From: WTGA01 sp965231865
GTDB taxonomy: Bacteria > Pseudomonadota > Gammaproteobacteria > Arenicellales > Poriferihabitantaceae
Direction of reading: 5' to 3'
Assembly (NCBI GenBank): GCA_965231865.1
Contig: CBDDOJ010000002.1
Span: 1,612,001 to 1,676,000 of the forward strand
Length of the DNA stretch: 64,000 bases
The notes below the pieces were generated by a model. That model did no database searches, had not been told where the DNA came from, and was given only the letters and a program-made list of their open reading frames with translations. Both the position numbers and the translations under genes were made by a program. Within the stretch, counting starts at the first letter, position 1. Every line of letters starts with the position of its first letter. Shown here piece after piece: positions 37,883-47,939 of the stretch.

Positions 37883-38998
37883 ATGGCCATGACTCCTCAA
37901 TCCCGAATGCGGGGATATCTGCAACTGGTGGCGACGGGCCCTGAACTCAGCCGGTCTCTCAACGTGACCCAGGCTGAGGATGCGATGTCGATGATCCTGA
38001 ACGGGGAGATTGACGAGGTGCGTACCGGAATTTTCCTCATTGCCCTGCGCATGAAGCGCGAGAGTGATGAGGAAAACCTGGGTATCCTGAATGCGCTGAT
38101 CCGAGAAATGGAGCAGGCAGAGGTCCGGTGCCCGGAGGTGTTGGTGCTGGCAGACCCGTTTAACGGATATTTGCGGGGTTTGTCCGCGACGGCATTCTTG
38201 CCCGCGGTATTTGCCGCCAGCGGATTGCCGTCCTATCTCCACGGCCTGCATGCAGTCGGGCCGAAATATGGGATTACGGCGAATATGATCCTGGCGGCAG
38301 CCGGGGCCAATGTCGATGCCAGTGTCACCGAAGCCGCGGTCTCGCTGGAAAACCCGGAGATTGGCTGGGCCTATATTGATCAGAAACGATATATTCCCCC
38401 ATTGGCCGATCTGGTCGGTCTGCGGGATGTGATGGTCAAGCGAAGCTGTGTTTCCACTTTGGAAGTGATTCTCCGTCCCCTCTGTGGTGCCCGTTGTACC
38501 CATTTGATGACCGGATTTGTGCACAGGGCCTATCCGCCGGTGTATGCCATGCTGGCCAGGCATGCCGGGTATGGTTCGGCAAGCATTGTAAGGGGGGTCG
38601 AGGGTGGCTGTATTCCATCGTTGAGCCAGGTATCCCGGTATTTCGGTTACCGGGGGGAGGCGGAAATGGAGGTGTACAAACTGACGCCCAGTGAGTTGGG
38701 TATTCATCAGGAAAAACGGGCAATCCCGATTCCGGATGAACATGCGCCGGCAATCGCGAACACGGGATTCCTGAACACGGGGGTCCTGGGGGATTTGGTT
38801 GAATTGAATCTGGAACTGGGGATTGACGCACTGGCGAACAAGCCCGGCCCGATGCTGGATAGCCTGGTGTACAGTGCCGCCATTGGCCTGAAACAATCGG
38901 GGATGAACCGGACACTGGCGGAAGGTGCGGCGCAGGCCAGGAAAGTGATTGCCCGGGGCGAGGCCCTTGCCCGGTTTAAAGCGGGCAGGGCGCAATAA
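37883..38998 (+). CDS. TrpD2/YbiB-like anthranilate phosphoribosyltransferase family protein
   Basis: About 371 residues. The start is uncertain: GTG 37856, ATG 37883, 37889 or 37907, none with a clear ribosome site. It has the TrpD fold: a helical N-terminal domain (QAEDAMSMILNGEIDEVRTG), then a nucleoside-phosphorylase-like alpha/beta domain. The glycine-rich phosphoribosyl-diphosphate loop (normally GTGG) is replaced by a region around AVGPKYGITANMILAAAGAN, as in TrpD2/YbiB proteins. YbiB binds nucleic acid rather than making tryptophan. It is followed by cysG 148 bp on. Confidence 0.8.
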   Translation: MAMTPQSRMRGYLQLVATGPELSRSLNVTQAEDAMSMILNGEIDEVRTGIFLIALRMKRESDEENLGILNALIREMEQAEVRCPEVLVLADPFNGYLRGLSATAFLPAVFAASGLPSYLHGLHAVGPKYGITANMILAAAGANVDASVTEAAVSLENPEIGWAYIDQKRYIPPLADLVGLRDVMVKRSCVSTLEVILRPLCGARCTHLMTGFVHRAYPPVYAMLARHAGYGSASIVRGVEGGCIPSLSQVSRYFGYRGEAEMEVYKLTPSELGIHQEKRAIPIPDEHAPAIANTGFLNTGVLGDLVELNLELGIDALANKPGPMLDSLVYSAAIGLKQSGMNRTLAEGAAQARKVIARGEALARFKAGRAQ

Positions 38999-39146
38999 TG
39001 GCCAGCCAACCCTCCGGAACACGCAACCCGGTTTCGCCTGTCGCGGATGGACCGGTGTTGCGTTCACGGGTGGAGGCCTGATCCCGGAGCGGTGGTTTCC
39101 CGCAGGATGGATCGAATGTAGGTTTCACCCGTAGCCAGCCCAGACC

Positions 39147-40547
39147 ATGAAATATCTCCCTCTCATGCATAACTTTTCGGGTTGCCGCTGCCTGGTGGTG
39201 GGCGGCGGCAAGGTTGCCCTGCGTCGGGCCAAAAGGGTGATGGATGCCGGGGGCACGGTGGACGTGATTGCCATTGACCCGCTTCCGGAAATTTACGGGT
39301 TGATCGAACAAGGTGCCGGAGAAGTGGAAAGCCGGGCCTATGTGGCCGAGGACCTTACCCGGGCGTACCATCTGGTGGTGGCCGCTACCGATGTCAAGGC
39401 CATCAACCGGCAGATTGCCGCAGATTGCCACCGGCAGTCCATCCTCGTGAATGTGGTGGATGATTCCTCGCTTTGTGATGTGGTTTTCCCCATTGTCATT
39501 GACCGGAACCCGGCACAGATCGCGATCTCCAGCGGCAGTGCCTCTCCGCAGTTTTCCAGGCTGCTGAGGGACCGGATCAACACCTTTGTCCCGCATGGCT
39601 ACGGTAGGCTTGCCAGGCTGTTTGGAAAATACAGAAGGCGGGTGAATAAAAAAATTCCGGCCATCCGGGACCGGAGAGTGTTCTGGAACCGGGTGGTCCA
39701 CGGGTATATTGCAGAAGGCGCCCTGTCGGGAAATTATGATCTGGCGGAATCCCAGCTGAAGTCGGCCATGGAGGATCCGGAAAACTTCCGTGCAAAAGGA
39801 GAAGTCTACCTGGTGGGGGCCGGGCCGGGGGACCCGGACCTCCTGACGATGCGCGCTTTCCGTCTGTTGCAGCAGGCCGAGATCGTCCTGTATGACCGGT
39901 TGGTTTCACGGGAGATTCTCGACCGGCTGGAAGCGGGCAAGGAACTGGTTTATGTCGGAAAACAGCGGGCCCACCATGTGCTGCCACAACAGGATATCAA
40001 TGCGTTGCTTGTCCAGTATGCACTGCAGGGAAAAAGGGTCGCACGGCTCAAGGGCGGGGACCCGTTTATCTTTGGCCGGGGGGGAGAGGAGATTGAAACG
40101 CTGGCGGAAAACGGGGTTCCATTCCAGGTTATTCCGGGGATCAGTGCCGCCAACGGCTGTGCCGGTTACTCGGGGATCCCGCTGACCCATCGGGACCACG
40201 CGCAATCCGTCCGGTTTGTGACCGGACAACTGCAAAATGGTACGGTTAACCTGGATTGGAAAAACCTGGTTGCGTCGGATCAGACCCTGGTCTTTTATAT
40301 GGGGTTGCGGGGTCTTCCGATTATCTGCGAAAAACTGATTGAGCATGGGTGTGACAAGGAGACTCCCGCGGCGGTGATCGAAAAGGGGACCACCCTGGAC
40401 CAGAAGACCCATGTCAGTACCCTGGAGCAACTGCCCGGGTTAATAGAAAAGTCCAGGGTGCAGGCGCCAACCCTGACCATCATCGGTTCAGTGGTGACGC
40501 TGCATGCTTCACTGCAATGGTTTCACCCGGAGCGGAGAGGTCTGTGA
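39147..40547 (+). CDS. cysG: Siroheme synthase (trifunctional CysG)
   Basis: 466 residues, normal length. The N-terminal precorrin-2 dehydrogenase/sirohydrochlorin ferrochelatase half has the NAD loop CLVVGGGKVALRRAK and the DDSSLCDVVFPIVIDR segment. The C-terminal uroporphyrinogen-III methyltransferase half begins at VYLVGAGPGDPDLLTMRA and has VARLKGGDPFIFGRGGEE and VIPGISAANGCAGYSGIPLTH. It makes siroheme from uroporphyrinogen III for sulfite or nitrite reductase. No reductase gene is in the window. Confidence 0.96.
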   Translation: MKYLPLMHNFSGCRCLVVGGGKVALRRAKRVMDAGGTVDVIAIDPLPEIYGLIEQGAGEVESRAYVAEDLTRAYHLVVAATDVKAINRQIAADCHRQSILVNVVDDSSLCDVVFPIVIDRNPAQIAISSGSASPQFSRLLRDRINTFVPHGYGRLARLFGKYRRRVNKKIPAIRDRRVFWNRVVHGYIAEGALSGNYDLAESQLKSAMEDPENFRAKGEVYLVGAGPGDPDLLTMRAFRLLQQAEIVLYDRLVSREILDRLEAGKELVYVGKQRAHHVLPQQDINALLVQYALQGKRVARLKGGDPFIFGRGGEEIETLAENGVPFQVIPGISAANGCAGYSGIPLTHRDHAQSVRFVTGQLQNGTVNLDWKNLVASDQTLVFYMGLRGLPIICEKLIEHGCDKETPAAVIEKGTTLDQKTHVSTLEQLPGLIEKSRVQAPTLTIIGSVVTLHASLQWFHPERRGL

Positions 40548-40877
40548 AGGACCAACACGCATCACCATTTCAATATCCTTACCACCCGCTGCAGCGAACT
40601 CCCCAACGAACTTGCGCGGACCATGGCCCCGCCTCCGCTGATTGATCGGGAATTGCCCTGTCATCCGGATATTTTGTCTATAACCGTCGGCTGGCAACCA
40701 GACGATCCATTGGAGGTGGACTGCCTCAATGAAACCCGGTGCAGGGCGGAAATCTGGTCCTGCCGAGGTATGGCTCCCAGGGTGCGATGGTTCGGGGCCG
40801 GACTATCGGTATCCCCCGGCGTCCGGGAGCGTAAGGAGTCCGTCCACGGCGTACACAATGGGAGCGGCCGTTGATGG
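40548..40877. other. Intergenic, nothing recognised
   Basis: 330 bases between cysG and the end of the desulfurase-like gene (convergent). Open frames in it have no family features, and no clear terminator hairpin with a T run was found. Confidence 0.5.
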
Positions 40878-42098
40878 CTACATCATTTCCGCGAGTTCCT
40901 GTACGCCCTCAATGGCCTGTTTCAGGTCTTCTTCGTCGGTGAAGTAGCCGGGTGAAAATCGAACCGTCCCGTTTTGAGGAACGGTATTGGCATCCGTGTG
41001 GACAAGGGGTGCACAATGCAATCCTGCCCGTACACACACTCCATAATCCGCATCCAGCATGATACCGATCTGGTCCGCCGGAAGTTCCCGTATATTCATC
41101 GACAGGGTGGCCACACGTGGACGGTCGCCCTCGGGACCGTAGACCTTGATGCCCTCAATGGCCCGGAATGCCTTTTCGAGTTCCTGAACATGGGCCTGTT
41201 CCCGGGCATTGACATGATCCAGGGCGGACCGGCAAAGACCCGTGTGGTCCATTCCTTCTGCGTCGCCGTTCAATTGTTTTTCTCCCAACGCCGCAAACCA
41301 CTTTTGTGCGGCATTGAGCCCGGCAATGCCGGGCAGGGCGACCGTCCCGGCTTCGAGATGATGCGGGTAGTCATCCGGCTGGAACGGGGTGATGGAATCC
41401 ACTCCGGTGCCGCCGACCCGGGCGGCCCGAATGTCGATACCCTCCCGGACCAGCAATCCACCAATTCCCATGGGGCCAAATAAACCCTTGTGCCCGGTAA
41501 AGGCCAAGACATCAATGCACCCGTCCTCCATGTCGATGGGCAGGACACCGGCAGTCTGGCAGGTGTCCACAACAAACGTCACATTGGCTTCCCGGGTAAT
41601 TTGGCCGATGGCTTTCAGGTCCTGCACGGACCCCAGGACATTGGAAGCATGATTGACCACGACGACCCTGGTTTCCGGTCGAATGGCTTTTTGGATGTCT
41701 TCGGGATCCACATAGCCCTGGTCGTCGTGCTGTACGCGGGTCACGAGAACGCCATGGTCTCTTTCAAGGTGGTTCAGGGGCCGTATGACCGAGTTGTGCT
41801 CGACCCGGGTGCTGATGACATGATCGTCGGGGTTCAATAGTCCGAACAGGGCGATGTTCAGCGAGTCCGAAGCGTTCTGGGTAAAGACGACCCGGCTGCT
41901 GTCGCTCTTGAAATTGAAGAACTGGCCCAACAGACGGCGGGTCTCCGTGATCATCCGCTCGGCTTCTACTGCCATTTCATGGCCGGCCCTGCCGGGGTTG
42001 ACCCCGTATCCACGGTAAAACTCATCCATGTATTGATAGACGGGTTCCGGTTTTGGCCAGGTGGTGGCGGCGTTGTCGAGATAGTAATGTTCTTTCAT
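40878..42098 (-). CDS. Cysteine desulfurase family aminotransferase (class V)
   Basis: 406 residues from ATG 42098, which places the family opening YYLDNAATTWPKPEPVY near the N-terminus; an upstream in-frame start adds unrelated residues. PLP-enzyme motifs are VVDTCQTAG (Asp about 178) and the Schiff-base Lys in FTGHKGLFGPMG (Lys about 204). A Cys in GLHCAPLVH is at the active-site loop position. It resembles the stand-alone am_tr_V group rather than IscS or SufS. No iscU, sufE or fdx neighbour is present, so the sulfur acceptor is unknown. Confidence 0.88.
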   Translation of the reverse strand: MKEHYYLDNAATTWPKPEPVYQYMDEFYRGYGVNPGRAGHEMAVEAERMITETRRLLGQFFNFKSDSSRVVFTQNASDSLNIALFGLLNPDDHVISTRVEHNSVIRPLNHLERDHGVLVTRVQHDDQGYVDPEDIQKAIRPETRVVVVNHASNVLGSVQDLKAIGQITREANVTFVVDTCQTAGVLPIDMEDGCIDVLAFTGHKGLFGPMGIGGLLVREGIDIRAARVGGTGVDSITPFQPDDYPHHLEAGTVALPGIAGLNAAQKWFAALGEKQLNGDAEGMDHTGLCRSALDHVNAREQAHVQELEKAFRAIEGIKVYGPEGDRPRVATLSMNIRELPADQIGIMLDADYGVCVRAGLHCAPLVHTDANTVPQNGTVRFSPGYFTDEEDLKQAIEGVQELAEMM

Positions 42099-42371
42099 AG
42101 GTGGGCCCTTTTCTGGATATTTTCTGGTTATTTTATGGATTGGTGTTGCACGCAGGGCCGACCGTAACCCTGTGATATGCCTCACTAAATTCTATAACAC
42201 CTGGATTAGAACGATAGTGCGAAAACAAGCGAGAATGTCATAAATATTAGAACCAGGTTCCAACTTATTCCAAACATCAGAATAAGCGTTTCAAACCATG
42301 GCGGTATCCAGTGAAAACCGGGTTTTCAGCAGCACTCCTGCCGGTTCACCGGCCCGGTGATGGAATACGGC

Positions 42372-43214
42372 TTATTCCGGGTATTGCTGGAAGGCAGGCA
42401 GGGTATCCGTGATGGAGAACCATGGGGCCTTGTCGGCCACAAAGATATGATCGTCCGCCGTGACCATGGGATCATCATCCAGAGCACCCAGGGGGGTCAC
42501 CGCAAGTTGTCGTTCCGGGTCAATGCGCGGCAATCCGGATGAACAGATGTCACAAAAGACATGGGTGAAATATTTTGCATCGGGCAGTTTGTATTGCTGC
42601 ATGTGTTCCTGGCCCTGGAGGATGGTGACCCCCTTGTCCGATGTGAACCCATTGGTGGTGAACGCCGCGGCCCGGGCACGTCGGCAGCGTGTGCAGTGAC
42701 AATGGTGGATCTGGCTGAATTTTTCGGTCACTTCAAATTTCACGGTGCCGCAGAGACAACTGCCCCGAACCACGTCTTCGGGGGGTGGGGGCAGGGGGTC
42801 CCTGTGGAATGAAGGCTGGTTCTCTTCCGGGGGAAAGCCGTCATGACAGGTCAGGTCGTCGGTGATCTCAAACCAGGGGGCTTTGGAGGCCACAAAGATA
42901 TGGCAGTCCGCACCCGTTCCCGAATCATGGCTTCCGGCCGGTACAAAATAAAAGGTGCCATCGGAATCGGTATTCGGCACGAGGGACCCGCAGGTACCGC
43001 AGAATGTCCGGGTCAATGCTCTGGAAGAGGAATAATCCCGGAGGCTGCCCAGGCGGCTTGTCCAGAAAAACCGGTGCCAGGGAACAAAGAAATAGGTGCC
43101 AAAGGCGGCCCCATGGGCCTTGCGGCACATCTGGCAATGGCAGTGATAGGTCTTCTCGGGGGGGGCGGTGACCTTCCAGGTCACACTGGTGCATAAACAG
43201 GTGCCAGTATTCAT
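42372..43214 (-). CDS. Tandem GFA/CENP-V domain protein
   Basis: 280 residues from ATG 43214, chosen because GGAAGA lies 6 bases before it. Two complete GFA (glutathione-dependent formaldehyde-activating-like) zinc domains occur in tandem: CLCTSV...CHCQMCRKAHGAAF...FCGTCG and CLCGTV...CHCTRCRRARAAAF...FCDICS. Each ends in a similar HIFVA(S/D)KAPWF motif, showing an internal duplication. Many single-domain GFA proteins have no proven activity, so the function is unassigned. It is divergent from the antiporter gene. Confidence 0.85.
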   Translation of the reverse strand: MNTGTCLCTSVTWKVTAPPEKTYHCHCQMCRKAHGAAFGTYFFVPWHRFFWTSRLGSLRDYSSSRALTRTFCGTCGSLVPNTDSDGTFYFVPAGSHDSGTGADCHIFVASKAPWFEITDDLTCHDGFPPEENQPSFHRDPLPPPPEDVVRGSCLCGTVKFEVTEKFSQIHHCHCTRCRRARAAAFTTNGFTSDKGVTILQGQEHMQQYKLPDAKYFTHVFCDICSSGLPRIDPERQLAVTPLGALDDDPMVTADDHIFVADKAPWFSITDTLPAFQQYPE

Positions 43215-43541
43215 TGTGTTTCTTCCGGTTGTACTCATGCTCAGCGGTATTTGTCTGGTGCCCGGATTCATCCGTCGGTGAAGGATATCCTGACCGGTTG
43301 CGGGTCATGGGCCACCGCTGACGGGAAAATGGACTGCCTGAAGTATACGAATATGATTGGCAAAAGTGAAATCCTGCCCGGATTCACGCCGGCGCCTCAC
43401 CATGCCGGGATCGTTGTTTGAGAAACAGGCGCCTGATTGACTAGACATATTAGTGTGACACGGGTATTTTATTTCGGCGAGGAGGCCGTTTGGTTACCGA
43501 CGATGATCATGGTCCACTACTGAGTCAACAGGAGTTTCAAT
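43215..43541. other. Divergent intergenic region between GFA gene and antiporter
   Basis: 327 bases, no gene. A perfect 10-base palindrome CAGGCGCCTG (43428-43437) and a nearby TTGACT (43438-43443) could belong to the antiporter promoter, but no well-spaced minus 10 is seen. A ribosome site AGGAG precedes ATG 43542. Confidence 0.4.
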
Positions 43542-45008
43542 ATGCATGAGTCCACGGGATTTTCTATTTGGGAGTATTCGGCGATTATTTTCGCGGTTGT
43601 CGTCATTTCAAAACTGATTAGCAAGAAAACTGGAACAGTGGATGTTCTGTGGCTGATTGTCGCAGGCGCGATACTCACCAATGTCGGCCTGCTTCCCACG
43701 CACAACGAATTTCTTGAGACCATCGGGGAGTGGGGCATTGTTTTCATCATGTTTGCCCTTGGCCTGGAGGAGGACATCAGTCGATTTTCCCAGGGGGTGA
43801 AACGGGGCTTGGGGGTGGCATTGATCGGAGCGGCCTTTCCCTTTATTGCCGGGTACGGAATCGCGACAATGTTTGGTTATGGGCACCATTCCGCCATGCT
43901 GTGGGCATTGACCATGACCGCAACGGCTGTCAGCCTGACCATGATGAGTCTTCGTGGCGACCTGTTGCACAAATCCACCGCCGCTACCGGCATTATGACG
44001 GCTGCGGTCATTGATGATGTTCTGTCACTGATCGGGGTGGCGATACTGGTGCCCATCATTCTGGTGAGTTCAGCCGGGGATGGGGGCAGTACCATGTCCG
44101 TCGCCGGGATGCTGTGGATTGTCGCTAAAGTCGGCATCTTTTTCGCGATTACCCTGTTTCTGGGTTTGGTCGCGTTTCCGGATCGCACTCCCAAGGAACG
44201 GCCTGCAGACGCGAATTGGTACCAGATTCTGGACCATACAATGAGCCGTGTCCTCGCAAAATTCGGCGCGAGACAGTTCCTGATGTTGCATCGGGGCGAG
44301 TTCACACCGCTGATCATGCTGTTCATGGCCATGTTTGCCGGCGTGGTGGCCCACCTGCTGGGATTTCACGCTGCCATCGGTGCCTATTTCGCCGGGCTGT
44401 TTCTGCACGCCGACTATTTTGTATTCAACAAGACGGTCAAGACCAGGAATGAAGAGGGCGAGATTGTTGAGCAGGAAGAAACCGATGATACTTTCAAGGA
44501 AACCAATCATGTGATCGAGCATCTGGCCTTTACCATTTTCGGACCCATATTTTTTGTGAACCTGGGAGGGAAACTGGTCTTTGACATGAGCGTTGTTCTG
44601 GATGCGTTGCCCGCCGTCATCACGCTGTTTGTCGTCGTTGTGGTGTTCCAGGTGGTTGCGGCCAGTGTCGCGGCGCGGTTTACCGGCAGCTACCATTGGC
44701 ATGAAAGTGTCATGATCGGTTTCGGGATGCTCGGTCGTGCCGAACTGGCATTTATTGTCATCAATATTGCCTATGTGCAGCATCAACTCATCGACATTAC
44801 CCAGTTCTATACCCTGATGTTTACCGCATTCCTGTTGAATATTACGGTACCGCTGAGTTTGAAGTGGTGGAAGCCGTACTACCTGGGATTCAAGCAATTC
44901 AGGTTTCTGGGAATCGACCTGGCCCGGCCGGAACCCGCCCCGGTTCCGGATGACATGCCGGAATACCGGGAAATGATGGAAGCGGAAAAACAACGCTATA
45001 TGAAGTAG
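43542..45008 (+). CDS. CPA2-type cation:proton antiporter
   Basis: 488 residues, about 12 membrane segments. The Na_H_Exchanger domain has FALGLEEDISRF and the ion-binding region TATAVSLTMMSL...AAVIDDVLSLIGVAI with the essential Asp pair in TM5-6. A charged cytoplasmic insert (KTRNEEGEIVEQEETDD) splits the second half. No TrkA-N domain is present, unlike KefB/C. It likely exchanges Na+ or K+ for H+; ion preference cannot be read. It is alone in its unit and followed by hairpins at 45065-45114. Confidence 0.9.
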   Translation: MHESTGFSIWEYSAIIFAVVVISKLISKKTGTVDVLWLIVAGAILTNVGLLPTHNEFLETIGEWGIVFIMFALGLEEDISRFSQGVKRGLGVALIGAAFPFIAGYGIATMFGYGHHSAMLWALTMTATAVSLTMMSLRGDLLHKSTAATGIMTAAVIDDVLSLIGVAILVPIILVSSAGDGGSTMSVAGMLWIVAKVGIFFAITLFLGLVAFPDRTPKERPADANWYQILDHTMSRVLAKFGARQFLMLHRGEFTPLIMLFMAMFAGVVAHLLGFHAAIGAYFAGLFLHADYFVFNKTVKTRNEEGEIVEQEETDDTFKETNHVIEHLAFTIFGPIFFVNLGGKLVFDMSVVLDALPAVITLFVVVVVFQVVAASVAARFTGSYHWHESVMIGFGMLGRAELAFIVINIAYVQHQLIDITQFYTLMFTAFLLNITVPLSLKWWKPYYLGFKQFRFLGIDLARPEPAPVPDDMPEYREMMEAEKQRYMK

Positions 45009-45064
45009 GAATGCGCATCCTGAGACCAGACCGGACCCCACCATGGGTTGCAACGCAGGGTGCG

Positions 45065-45114
45065 CACGGTGAAAACCGTGATTTCCCGAAGACCGGTTAA
45101 ACCGGTTTCATTTT
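45065..45114 (+). terminator. Two consecutive hairpins, probable terminator of the antiporter gene
   Basis: The first hairpin is CACGGT-GAAA-ACCGTG (45065-45080), a 6-bp stem with a GNRA loop. The second is ACCGG-TTAAA-CCGGT (45092-45106), followed by TTCATTTT. The short T-rich tail makes the second a modest intrinsic terminator. Confidence 0.45.
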
Positions 45115-45165
45115 GCACTGCCGTGCATGGGTCCTTCGAAAGTCTTTCCTTATCCGGAAATTCTC

Positions 45166-46089
45166 ATGGCGGATAGCACTCGCAGGGAGGTCATTCGCCA
45201 GCTGGACGCCATGGCCATCGAAGACATGGAGGTCGGCGTTTTGATCTCAGGCCGAAAAGACGGATCGTCCAGAATGATGTTGCGGGAATGGAATCGGGCG
45301 CATCTTTTGAAGTCTCTCAAGTGGCTCATGGTGAAGAATCGCTCGGGGGGGCACATCTTCATTCGGCCACACGGCAGCTAGGGCCTGATTTTCGTCGATG
45401 ATCTGGCGGCATCCAGCCTGGCCGAGATGAAACAGGCCGATATCCAGCCGGCGGTGGTCGTTGAATCGAGTCCCCGGAACTACCAGGCTTGGATCCGGGT
45501 CAGCAATGAGCCCATGGAAAAAACCCTTGCGAGTGCAACGGGCCGGCTCCTGGCCCGGCGATTCGGTGGCGATCCGGGCAGCACCGACTGGCGCCATTTC
45601 GGGCGTTTGGCAGGGTTCGCCAATTGCAAGCCGAAGCATGCCGGCAAGGATGGCCGTTACCCCTACGTGAAACTTTCGGAAACCCATCCCGATGCCGGGG
45701 AACGCACCATGTCCCCCGCGATCCGTTCCCTTCTTGAGGACGCCCAGACGTCGCTGGAAGAAAGAATGGCGGTCCAGATGGCCGAGAGCAAACGGATCAA
45801 GGCGATGCTGGCCAGGATCGACCCCCGCGACGACCTGAAAAATCCGGCTGATTTTTACCGGCAGGAACTGAAAAAACTGATGGCCCGGACGAAGGGCAGC
45901 ATTGATCTTTCGTCGGCAGATTGGGTCATCGGGAAACGCATGCTGGAGAAAGGATATATTGCCGGGCAGGTCCAGGCTGCCATCCTTGAGGCAAGTCCTT
46001 CGCTGATGACCCGGAAATCCGGGCATGCTGAAGCCTACGTACGCAGGACCGTGAACAAACTCTACGGGTTGATCGGGGAAGAAGGTTGA
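45166..46089 (+). pseudogene. RepB-like primase/mobilization protein relic with in-frame amber stop
   Basis: The family sequence runs from ATG 45166 through MMLREWNRAHLLKSLKWLM and IFIRPHGS, hits TAG at 45379-45381, and continues in the same frame with GLIFVDDLAASSLAEMKQAD, then AVVVESSPRNYQAWIR and GSTDWRHFGRLAGFANCKPK to 46089. In intact relatives this part is a RepB-type DNA-primase domain, often fused to MobA/TraI-type mobilization proteins. A single base change (for example CAG to TAG) explains the break. No relaxase, oriT or conjugation genes are nearby, so it is an orphan remnant of a mobile element. Readthrough cannot be excluded but nothing supports it. Confidence 0.8.
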
Positions 46090-46281
46090 CCCGGCCCGTT
46101 TCCATCCGGGTGTCAAAATCGCCTTTTTTGGCTTGTCCCGACTCAACGGGGACGGCCCGTCACGGGGATGCCTGACCCGGCGGCAGCCGATTTCCATTCA
46201 GGTGGAGATCATGTCTGAACCCGGGTTGTGGTATATAGTGAGGGGAATTCAAACCAGCCTACAAGTGCGGGGTATCCATTG

Positions 46282-47820
46282 ATGGGTGTATCAGCAGAAT
46301 TTCATGACAAGAGCCACGCCATCCTGCTCGATGGCGAATATGTGAAAAGCCAATCTACAACGCGATTGGATGTCATTGACCCGGCCACCGAGGAGGTCAT
46401 TTCGCATATCGCAGAAACGTCTGCTGAAGAAGTCGAAACCGCAGTGGAAAGTGCCCAGGTGGCCTATCGCGGCTGGTGGAAAAAGAGCGCACTGGAGCGC
46501 TCTGAAATCATGCACGAAATTGCGAATGACCTGCTGGCAAAGAAGCCGCGGCTTGCCGAAATACTGACCCGGGAAATGGGCAAGCCCTACAAGGAATCCG
46601 CGGATGAAGTGGACTGGTCCGTGTCGGCGATCAGGTACTATGCGGAGATGGGGCGAACGGATATCGGAAGGGTAATGGGGCCGGCAGTGGAAGGGCACCT
46701 GAACTATACGCTGAAACTGCCCCTGGGGGTGGTGGTTTCCATTCAGCCTTTCAACTATCCGATGACGCTGTTGGCATGGGAAGGTGCGGCGGCACTGACT
46801 GCCGGCAACGCCGTAATCGCCAAGCCGTCGGAATACACCACCATTACCACTCTCCTGTTCGCCGAGTCATTCAACAAATATCTGCCGGCGGGACTGTTTC
46901 AGGTGCTCACGGGGGCGGGGGACACTGGCCGTCGACTGGTGGAACATCCCCGGACCAATATGGTGGCCTTTACCGGCAGTGTGCCAACCGGCCGCGCCAT
47001 TGCCGCCCGGTGTGGTGAAATGATGAAACCGTCGTTAATCGAAACCTCCGGCAATGACCCATTCCTGATCATGCCGTCCGCCCCCCTTGATGTGGTGGCC
47101 CGGGGTGCCGCCTTTTCCGCCTATATGAATTGTGGACAGATCTGCGTCTCTGCCGAGCGGTTTTTTGTTCATGAAGCCGTCCACGATGAATTTATCCACA
47201 AATTGAAGGAATATACCCGGATGATTCGAATTGGTAACGGACTGGACAAGGTGGAAATGGGCCCGATGGTGGCGGAAAAAGAACGTGAACGATACGAACA
47301 GGTACTGTCCCGGGCCCGGGAACAGGGGGCAAAACTCGATCATGGCGGCGGACGCCCCCCAGGCCTGACAAAGGGATGGTTCGTGGAGCCCACCATACTG
47401 TCGGAGTGCACCCCGCAGATGGAGATATTCAATAACGAGAGTTTTGGTCCGGTGGCTCCGGTCTGCAAGGTAAAAAACTTTGACGAAGCCCTGGCGCTGG
47501 CCAATGATTCCCGTTATGGACTGGGAGCCTGCCTGTATACCCTGGACATGAAGGAAAGCATCCGGGCATCCGAGGAACTGGACGGCGGCATGGTATGGAT
47601 CAATGCGCCGTTGCTGGATAACGACGCCGGTCCGTTTGGGGGGACCAAGATGAGCGGGATGGGGCGCCAGTTGGGGCCGGAAGGTCTGGAGACCTTTCGC
47701 AAGACCAAATTTGTCTGGCTGGACCCCCATTGCGGGACCCAGGATTTCTGGTGGTTTCCCTATGACGACAGCGAATCCTATGGAGGGCACAGCGGTTTGC
47801 AGGCCGGGACGTCCGAATGA
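46282..47820 (+). CDS. NAD(P)-dependent aldehyde dehydrogenase
   Basis: 512 residues from ATG 46282; a GTG at 46228 would add 18 residues without family similarity. The substrate-fold motifs are intact: PFNYPMTLLAWEGAAALTAGN, FTGSVPTGRAIA, catalytic Glu254 in IETSGNDP (normally ELGGNDP, so the glycines are changed) and catalytic Cys288 in GQICVSAERF. It is closest in appearance to betaine-aldehyde/succinate-semialdehyde dehydrogenases. Placed just before the MttB homologue, it may oxidise an aldehyde formed during betaine or amine breakdown. Confidence 0.9.
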   Translation: MGVSAEFHDKSHAILLDGEYVKSQSTTRLDVIDPATEEVISHIAETSAEEVETAVESAQVAYRGWWKKSALERSEIMHEIANDLLAKKPRLAEILTREMGKPYKESADEVDWSVSAIRYYAEMGRTDIGRVMGPAVEGHLNYTLKLPLGVVVSIQPFNYPMTLLAWEGAAALTAGNAVIAKPSEYTTITTLLFAESFNKYLPAGLFQVLTGAGDTGRRLVEHPRTNMVAFTGSVPTGRAIAARCGEMMKPSLIETSGNDPFLIMPSAPLDVVARGAAFSAYMNCGQICVSAERFFVHEAVHDEFIHKLKEYTRMIRIGNGLDKVEMGPMVAEKERERYEQVLSRAREQGAKLDHGGGRPPGLTKGWFVEPTILSECTPQMEIFNNESFGPVAPVCKVKNFDEALALANDSRYGLGACLYTLDMKESIRASEELDGGMVWINAPLLDNDAGPFGGTKMSGMGRQLGPEGLETFRKTKFVWLDPHCGTQDFWWFPYDDSESYGGHSGLQAGTSE

Positions 47821-47939
47821 CTGCCCGGTTTCTTCCGGAGCCTGAATCCGAAAATGTGAAAGCCCGGATACTCCACGGCCTGCCCGCTTTCCCTGTATCC
47901 TTTGGTCGATGAATTTTCCCGAACAGGCGCCCGTCCATC

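Noticed and set aside
37826..39067. 413-codon minus-strand frame across the TrpD2-like gene
   Set aside because: Antisense to a recognisable TrpD-fold protein and without family features. Similar antisense frames in sucA (11228-12043) and the MttB gene (48159-49259) were rejected for the same reason.
45379..45381. Amber codon as a pyrrolysine site
   Set aside because: Although an MttB homologue is nearby, the TAG lies in an unrelated primase-like gene, no pyl genes are seen, and the MttB gene itself has no in-frame TAG. A nonsense mutation is the simpler reading.
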